Below are positions 59,123 to 64,000 of a stretch of 64,000 nucleotides of DNA, one piece after another (within the stretch, counting starts at the first letter, position 1; each line of letters opens with the position of its first letter). Both the position numbers and the translations under genes were made by a program. This stretch comes from Anaerolineae bacterium CG2_30_57_67 (GTDB taxonomy: Bacteria > Chloroflexota > Anaerolineae > Anaerolineales > Villigracilaceae). Location: contig MNXJ01000077.1 in NCBI GenBank assembly GCA_001872455.1, positions 1 to 64,000 on the forward strand, given 5' to 3'. Below the pieces are notes generated by a model, which worked only from the letters and a program-made list of their open reading frames with translations, did no database searches and had not been told where the DNA came from.

Positions 59123-60050
59123 GAAGACCATTCATCATTTCTTCGATGACCGCCTGCAGACCGTCAGCCAGGGAAGTTTGGGCGCGGAAGATGAGCATGG
59201 TCTGCGCTTTGGCGGGATTGCCCAGCGAGCGGTAAATGTCGCCAGCGCGGGCGGGGGCGAATTCGGGCGCGGCGGCAGCGGGGAAGAAGCCGCGCAGGGT
59301 TTCGACCAAATCCAGCACGCGCGTCTCTGCGCCGGTGCAGATGTTGAAAATTTGTCCCGGCGCGGCGGAATGCTGGCTGGCGATCAGGTTAGCGCGCACC
59401 ACGTCGCCGACAAAAACCAGGTCGCGGGTCTGGCCGCCATCGCCGTAGATGGTAATTGGCTGGCCGTCCAGCAGGCGGCGGGCAAAAATCGGCACGGCGG
59501 CGGCGTACATGCTGTCGGGGCGCTGACGCGGCCCGTAAACGTTGAAGTAGCGCAGGGCGACAACTTCCAGCCCCAAGGAGCGGGTGTACATTTGCGCGTA
59601 AAGTTCGTCCACACGCTTGGAAACCGCATACGGCGAGAGCGGGCGCAGGGGCAAATCTTCGGCGAGCGGCATCTGCTCCAAATCACCGTAAACCGCCGCC
59701 GAAGAAGCCAGCACGGCACGTTTCACCCCGGCCTTGCGCGCCGCTTCCAGTAAAATTTCGGTGCCGCGCTGATTGATTTCAAAGCAGGGCAGCGGGTCGG
59801 CCATGCTTTGCGGCACGGAAACGAAGGCGGCCTCGTGGAAGATAATCTCCACCCCGGCGACAGCGGCGGCGGCGGCAGCCGGGTCGCGCAAATCGCCTTC
59901 GACCAGTTCGATGGGCAGCCCGGCCAGATTTTCGCGTTTGCCGGTGGAGAAGTTATCCAGCACGCGCACAAAATCGCCCTGCTGCAGCAGGGCGCGGACG
60001 ATGTGTGAACCGATGAAACCGGCGCCACCGGTTACGAGGTATTTTGTCAT
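59112..60050 (-). CDS. NAD-dependent nucleotide-sugar epimerase (GalE-like)
   Basis: A 312-residue extended SDR: YLVTGGAGFIGSHIVRALL, IIFHEAAFVSVPQSM, VLASSAAVYGD, SPYAVSKRVDELYAQ with catalytic Tyr/Lys, and LRYFNVYGPRQRPDS. It probably interconverts UDP-hexoses such as UDP-Glc/UDP-Gal or UDP-GlcNAc/GalNAc for the polysaccharide. Three bases separate it from the upstream glycosylphosphotransferase gene. Confidence 0.92.
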   Translation of the reverse strand: MTKYLVTGGAGFIGSHIVRALLQQGDFVRVLDNFSTGKRENLAGLPIELVEGDLRDPAAAAAAVAGVEIIFHEAAFVSVPQSMADPLPCFEINQRGTEILLEAARKAGVKRAVLASSAAVYGDLEQMPLAEDLPLRPLSPYAVSKRVDELYAQMYTRSLGLEVVALRYFNVYGPRQRPDSMYAAAVPIFARRLLDGQPITIYGDGGQTRDLVFVGDVVRANLIASQHSAAPGQIFNICTGAETRVLDLVETLRGFFPAAAAPEFAPARAGDIYRSLGNPAKAQTMLIFRAQTSLADGLQAVIEEMMNGLPNS

Positions 60051-60053
60051 GAT

Positions 60054-61478
60054 TTATCTTCCTTTGCGGCTTAAAACGGTGGTGATGGTGCGCAAAATGA
60101 CCAAAATGTCCATCCAAACCGAACGGTGTTTGATGTAGTACAGGTCGTATTCCAGCTTGATTTCGGTGTCTTCGACAGTGGAGGCGTAGCCGTAGTTGAT
60201 TTGCGCCCAGCCCGTCAGGCCGGGTTTGACCATCAGCCGGGCGCGGTAAAACGGAATTTTCTTTTGATATTTGGCTACCAGTTCGGCGCGCTCGGCGCGC
60301 GGGCCGACCATTGACATTTCGCCGCGCAGCACATTCCAGAACTGAGGAAACTCATCCAGCCGGGTGCGGCGCAAAAAATGGCCGACGCGCGTCACGCGCG
60401 GGTCGTGTTCCTCGGCGACCTGCGCTTTGCCGTCAGCCTCGGCGTTTTTGATCATGGTGCGCAGTTTGAGCATTTCAAATTCTTTGGCGCCCTTGCCGAG
60501 GCGGGCTTGCGTGTAAAAAATCGGCCAGCCGTCATCCAGCAAAATCGCCAGCGCCAAAAAGGGCAACATCAGCGCAAAGACCAGCAGACCAATCAGCGCG
60601 GCGAGGATATCCAGCGCGCGCGAGGCAATCAGGTAGAAGCCGCTGGCGCGGGCCTCGTCCACAAACGAGCGGATGACCCAATCCGATTCGAGGTGATGAA
60701 TGGGGACGCGCCCCATCAGTTCTTCGTAAATGGTGCGCATGCGAGTCACTTCGACGCCGCGCTCCTGCGTGTCGAGCAGCGCCTGAAAGGTCTGGCCGCG
60801 CATTTCGCCGGTAATTGCCACCACCACGTCCGAAATATTGAATTCCTCCACCAGTTCCAGCAGGCGTTCACTGCCTGCAAAAATGCGAAAACCTTCGAGC
60901 GAGGTGCCAACTTTTTCGAGGTCGTCATCAATAAAACCGATCAGGTTGAAGGGCGCGGGCAGCAGTTCGTTGACCATTTGGGCAAAACTGCGCCCGTTTT
61001 CGCCTGCGCCGACCACCAGCACGCGCCCCATCAGCCCCTGTGATGTGTACAGGCGAATGTAGATGAAGCGCCAGGCCAGCGTCAGCACAAACGCCAGCAC
61101 CAGAAAACCAGCCACACCGCGCCGCGGCAGCGAATTGGGTTCATTGGTGGTGAAAAAAATTAGGGCGTAGGCCAGCAACCCGATGGCGGCCACAATCATC
61201 AGCCCGCGCACGGTTTTGCGCCAGTTGGCAGCGCGGTGCAAATCGTACAACTCCACCAGCATCACCAGCCAGATGAAGGGCAGCAGATAGTACCAGCCCT
61301 GCAAGCGTTTTTCAAAAAATTGCAGCGAAAATTGCAAAAACGGATCTGCCGAGGCCCAAAAATAAACGCCGCCCAAAAAAGCAATCAGCGCAGCGATGAC
61401 ATCCCCCAATACAATTAGCGCTTTTTGCTCACTTGGGCGCAAACGCAAAACGGGTTGTCTTAAGTTTTCCGAAGCCAT
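60054..61478 (-). CDS. Polyprenyl-phosphate glycosylphosphotransferase (priming sugar transferase)
   Basis: A 474-residue enzyme of the WbaP/WcaJ type. Four N-terminal membrane helices (about 20-150), a CoA-binding-like middle domain (VLVVGAGENGRSFAQ), a reentrant or fifth helix at about 285-310, and the C-terminal catalytic domain: MLKLRTMIKNAEAD, FLRRTRLDEFPQFWNVLRGEMSMVGPRAER and KPGLTGWAQINYG. It attaches the first sugar-phosphate to undecaprenyl phosphate. It directly abuts the GT2 gene. Confidence 0.95.
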   Translation of the reverse strand: MASENLRQPVLRLRPSEQKALIVLGDVIAALIAFLGGVYFWASADPFLQFSLQFFEKRLQGWYYLLPFIWLVMLVELYDLHRAANWRKTVRGLMIVAAIGLLAYALIFFTTNEPNSLPRRGVAGFLVLAFVLTLAWRFIYIRLYTSQGLMGRVLVVGAGENGRSFAQMVNELLPAPFNLIGFIDDDLEKVGTSLEGFRIFAGSERLLELVEEFNISDVVVAITGEMRGQTFQALLDTQERGVEVTRMRTIYEELMGRVPIHHLESDWVIRSFVDEARASGFYLIASRALDILAALIGLLVFALMLPFLALAILLDDGWPIFYTQARLGKGAKEFEMLKLRTMIKNAEADGKAQVAEEHDPRVTRVGHFLRRTRLDEFPQFWNVLRGEMSMVGPRAERAELVAKYQKKIPFYRARLMVKPGLTGWAQINYGYASTVEDTEIKLEYDLYYIKHRSVWMDILVILRTITTVLSRKGR

Positions 61479-62453
61479 CTAGGCGCGTTTCCTTCCAAAT
61501 AACAAACTCCACAAAAAACCGCCGCCCCAACTGAGGTGCATCACCACAACCGGCAGCGCCAACAACGGCTCCCCGGCACGAATTCCGGCGGCGGTTAAAA
61601 CGGCCAGGTAAAGCGTCACTTCCAGGGCCAGTAGCAGGCCGAACAGCGGGGAAAAAGCCATCAGCAGAAAATTAATCAGCAGCGAAAGCGTGAACAGCGG
61701 TGGAAGCGCCTGCCGCCAGCGCAGCGTCGCCGGATAGCGGCACAACATCTGCCATTTCCAAAAACCGTAGCGCCAATATTGCTGCGCCAGCGCCATCAAT
61801 GTAGCGCGGGCAAAATATATCGAGCGGATTTGCGGGTCGAGCCAGATTTTACCGCCAGATTGGCGAATGCGGGCGTTGAACTCGTAATCTTCGTTGGCAA
61901 GCAGCGTTTCGTCGAAGCCGCCGATTTTTTCGACCAGCGCGCGGCGGAAGACGCCGAAAGGGACGGTATCCACCACGGCGGCCTGTTTCGCGTGACGATA
62001 GAGCGCATCGCCCACCCCCAGCGGGTGCGCCGCGGCGACAGCGATGGCGGCGGCCAGGCGGCTTTCGTCGCCGGGACGGATTTCCCACACCCCGCCGACA
62101 TTTTCACCGGCCCCGGCCAGCAGCGCGGCGACAGATTTTTCGATGTAGTCGGGGTAAGGTCGCGAATGACCATCCAGCCGCAGGATGATTTCTCCGCGCG
62201 AGGCGGCAATTGCCCGGTTGAGCGCCGCCGGAATGGAACGCGCGTCATTATCCACGACCTGCAGCCGCAGTTGCGGGTGCGCCGCGGCAAAATCTGCAAT
62301 CACCCGGCGCGTGCCATCCGTGGAGTGACCATCGGACAGGGTCACATCCAACAATGCCAGCGGATAGGTTTGCGAAAAAATCGCCTCCAGCGTGGACTGA
62401 ATGCGTCTTTCTTCATTAAAACAAGGGATGATGACGGAGACGGTGGGAAGCAA
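61479..62453 (-). CDS. GT2 glycosyltransferase of the ExoA/succinoglycan type
   Basis: A 324-residue family 2 glycosyltransferase: VSVIIPCFNEERRIQSTLEAI, DVTLSDGHSTDGTRRVI, EIILRLDGHSRPYPDYI and VEKIGGFDETLLANEDYEFNARI, then two or three C-terminal membrane helices (about 245-320). It would extend the lipid-linked glycan. The start seems to be TTG (TTG CTT CCC); no ribosome-binding site is visible, and the upstream spacer is word repeat, so the start is uncertain. Confidence 0.88.
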   Translation of the reverse strand: MLPTVSVIIPCFNEERRIQSTLEAIFSQTYPLALLDVTLSDGHSTDGTRRVIADFAAAHPQLRLQVVDNDARSIPAALNRAIAASRGEIILRLDGHSRPYPDYIEKSVAALLAGAGENVGGVWEIRPGDESRLAAAIAVAAAHPLGVGDALYRHAKQAAVVDTVPFGVFRRALVEKIGGFDETLLANEDYEFNARIRQSGGKIWLDPQIRSIYFARATLMALAQQYWRYGFWKWQMLCRYPATLRWRQALPPLFTLSLLINFLLMAFSPLFGLLLALEVTLYLAVLTAAGIRAGEPLLALPVVVMHLSWGGGFLWSLLFGRKRA

Positions 62454-62461
62454 GGGATTGG

Positions 62462-62526
62462 GGTTCCGGTTGGGCGGTTATCCAGTTTTCCGGTTGGGCG
62501 GGTGATTACTGATTACTGGTCACTGC
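62462..62526. repeat. CCGGTT and GATTACTG word repeats between GT2 and sensor kinase genes
   Basis: CCGGTTGGGCGGTTATCCAG words are followed by GATTACTGATTACTGGTCACTG. The latter encodes the last residues of the kinase (SSDQ) on the minus strand. Confidence 0.75.
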
Positions 62527-63895
62527 TCCCCGGCAGAAAAACGCTGAAGACGCTGCCCTGGCCGGGGGTGCTGCGGAGGTTGATTTTACCACCGTGCACG
62601 CGGACGATTTCCTGGGCAATTGCCAGGCCCAGCCCGGCGCCGTGCTGCTTGCCCGCCTGCCGCGAGGCGTCGGCCTGATAGAAACGCTCAAAAATGTGCG
62701 CCTGCGCTGCGGGCGCAATGCCGGGGCCGGTGTCGGCCACTTCCACCAGAAAGTCGTTTTTCAGCCCGCGCGCCGAAATTTTGACCTGTCCGCCGCTGGG
62801 GGTGAATTTGAGCGCATTTTCCACCAGATTGGTGAAAACCTGCACCAGCCGGTCGCCGTCGCCCATCAGCGCCGGGAGCGCCGGGGCGTCAAGAGTCAGC
62901 GTCAGCCCGGCGGCGCGCGCCAGCGGGGAGAATTTTTCGGTTACGGCAATCAGCACGCTGCGCAGGTCAACCCGCTCACGGCGCAGATTCGCCGTCCCGG
63001 CATCGAGGCGAGCCAGGTCGAGCAGGCCGAGCGCCAGCCGGTGCAGACGCGCTGCTTCATCGTAAATGATTTGCGCCGCCTGCTGACGTTCCGCCGGGGT
63101 TTCGGCGGTTCCATCCAGCAGCGCCTGGGCGAAGCCCTGAATGGAAGTGAGCGGCGTTTTGAGTTCGTGCGAAACGTTGGCGACAAAGGCTTTTTGCGAT
63201 TCCTGCGCGGTTTGTACGCGCCGCGTCATGGCGTTGAACGCGCCGAGCAGGTCGCGCACTTCCTGCGGGCCACTGAGCGCCAGCGGTTGGGCTTGTCCGC
63301 CGGAAAATTCCCCGGCGGCGTTGACCAGGCGCTGTAGCGGGTCGGCCACCCAGCGGGCGACGGCATAGGCCAAGAAAAGCGCCAGCGCCAGCGCCAGCGC
63401 GCCGCCCCATAGCAGCGGCGGCAGCAGTTCATCGGTCAAAATGTTGAGCGCCGAAACCGCCGGACGCGGTACGGCTGTCACCAGAAAATTACCGTTGTCG
63501 AGGCGGCGGGTGGCAAACAGCCAGGTGTTGCCCACCGCGTCTTTGGCGGTTTGCGGGGTGAGCGCCAACCGCGCCAGACGGCGGATTTCCAGCGTGGGCG
63601 AGTTTGGGCGCGAATCGGCGACAGGCTCGCGTTTGGCAGTCAACACCAGCAGGCGCAGGTCGAGTTCCGAGTCGAAACGTTGCAGGGCGGTTTGTAATTT
63701 TTCCGGCGGCAGGTCGGCCCATTCGCCTTGGCGCGCCACCAGTAGTTTTTGGGCGGTGTTCATTTTGACCGCCGCCTGACGGAACGCCAGCGGGTTGCGC
63801 ACCAAATAGACGACAAAAATCGCCGCCACCACGCTGAGCGCGGTCAGCACCAGCAGGGCGTAGGTCAGCCAAAGGCGGGAACGGAGGGAGGTCAT
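62513..63895 (-). CDS. Membrane sensor histidine kinase with HAMP domain
   Basis: A 460-residue kinase. First membrane helix at about 8-32, an outer domain (about 35-165), a second helix (LLWGGALALALALFLAYAVARW) and a HAMP region. HisKA has FVANVSHELKTPLTSIQGFAQAL; the ATPase domain has TNLVENALKFTPSGG, VADTGPGIAPAAQ, IFERFYQAD and GAGLGLAIAQEIVRVHGG. Its response regulator may lie beyond the right edge of the window. The final residues derive from a word repeat. Confidence 0.94.
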   Translation of the reverse strand: MTSLRSRLWLTYALLVLTALSVVAAIFVVYLVRNPLAFRQAAVKMNTAQKLLVARQGEWADLPPEKLQTALQRFDSELDLRLLVLTAKREPVADSRPNSPTLEIRRLARLALTPQTAKDAVGNTWLFATRRLDNGNFLVTAVPRPAVSALNILTDELLPPLLWGGALALALALFLAYAVARWVADPLQRLVNAAGEFSGGQAQPLALSGPQEVRDLLGAFNAMTRRVQTAQESQKAFVANVSHELKTPLTSIQGFAQALLDGTAETPAERQQAAQIIYDEAARLHRLALGLLDLARLDAGTANLRRERVDLRSVLIAVTEKFSPLARAAGLTLTLDAPALPALMGDGDRLVQVFTNLVENALKFTPSGGQVKISARGLKNDFLVEVADTGPGIAPAAQAHIFERFYQADASRQAGKQHGAGLGLAIAQEIVRVHGGKINLRSTPGQGSVFSVFLPGSSDQ

Positions 63896-63939
63896 GGCGG
63901 TTGTCAGTGGGCCGTGGTCAGTTGGTGGTTGTCAGGATT

Positions 63940-64000
<61 letters not shown>

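Overview
The window is a GC-rich bacterial chromosome segment. The mix of genes points to Chloroflexota, most likely an Anaerolineae-type lineage known from metagenomes. The pointers are serine/threonine/proline-rich lipoproteins with 'TPT' linkers followed by LysM, M23, TolB-like or NBR1-type Ig domains, a lactate-dehydrogenase-like malate dehydrogenase, a eukaryote-like citrate synthase, an archaeal/eukaryotic-type prolyl-tRNA synthetase, and a DtxR regulator facing an FTR1 permease. This assignment is inference from gene content; there is no rRNA or other marker in the window. I see no tRNA, rRNA, CRISPR array, prophage or complete insertion sequence.

Layout. 1-716 is gene-free and holds a MITE-like element and a second inverted-repeat element. 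717-4778 (+) carries a DUF1232-like protein, a sugar dehydrogenase lipoprotein, recJ and a PHP phosphoesterase, converging on an ATP-grasp ligase (4794-5963, -). 6079-6621 is a decayed stretch with a broken histidine kinase and a 143-bp MITE. 6847-9923 (+) has a CcrM-type methyltransferase, RNase Z and phosphofructokinase. 9986-12984 (-) has an acyl-CoA mutase large subunit and cca. 13051-18032 (+) begins with a possible attenuator leader and a GNAT-MazG fusion, then a LOG-family protein, proS, a helical-repeat protein and a LysM protein. 18131-21515 (-) is gltA, mdh and trxB. 21695-22973 (+) is a formate/nitrite transporter behind a CRP-type box and a stand-alone RAM domain. 23137-25449 (-) is a KAP P-loop NTPase fused to an FGE/C-type-lectin-like domain, the best candidate here for an undescribed conflict or recognition system. 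25830-30794 (+) has an SPFH protein, a flotillin pseudogene, a sensor kinase, a membrane methyltransferase-like protein and an M17 aminopeptidase. 30890-34123 (-) is an AT-richer patch with two glycosyltransferases and a secreted protein. 35419-38542 (-) holds lipM, a DapA-family aldolase, a phosphoesterase and a methyltransferase; then hutU, a copper-delivery pair (PCuAC, Sco), an SDR and a DtxR regulator. 43474-53924 (+) holds the iron permease, VanZ-like protein, surface lipoproteins, an ACP-acyl-AMP ligase pair, recA, and xdhC. 54041-63895 (-) is an envelope-polysaccharide and peptidoglycan-bridge block with two FemX paralogues flanking an RHH/retropepsin pair, followed by a sensor kinase.

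How the genes work together. Several sets are translationally coupled by 4-base overlaps (phosphoesterase-DapA-LipM, GT2-GT4, PCuAC-Sco, lipoprotein-SRPBCC). The DtxR regulator and FTR1 permease share a divergent promoter with a TTAG...CTAA palindrome. The block 57205-62453 reads as a lipid-linked exopolysaccharide pathway: nucleotide-sugar modification, a priming glycosylphosphotransferase and a glycosyltransferase.

Non-coding structure is the most unusual part. Three elements have terminal inverted repeats, two of them with clean 8-bp target duplications and one with a 5-bp one, but no transposase is present. A family of hairpin modules shows compensatory base changes between copies. Short word-like repeats (CCAGTT/CCGGTT, AATTAGG, ATTCATC, GAGACAGG types) recur between genes and also inside reading frames without breaking them. 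At least seven starts lie 6-8 nt downstream of a -10 box, which suggests frequent leaderless transcription.
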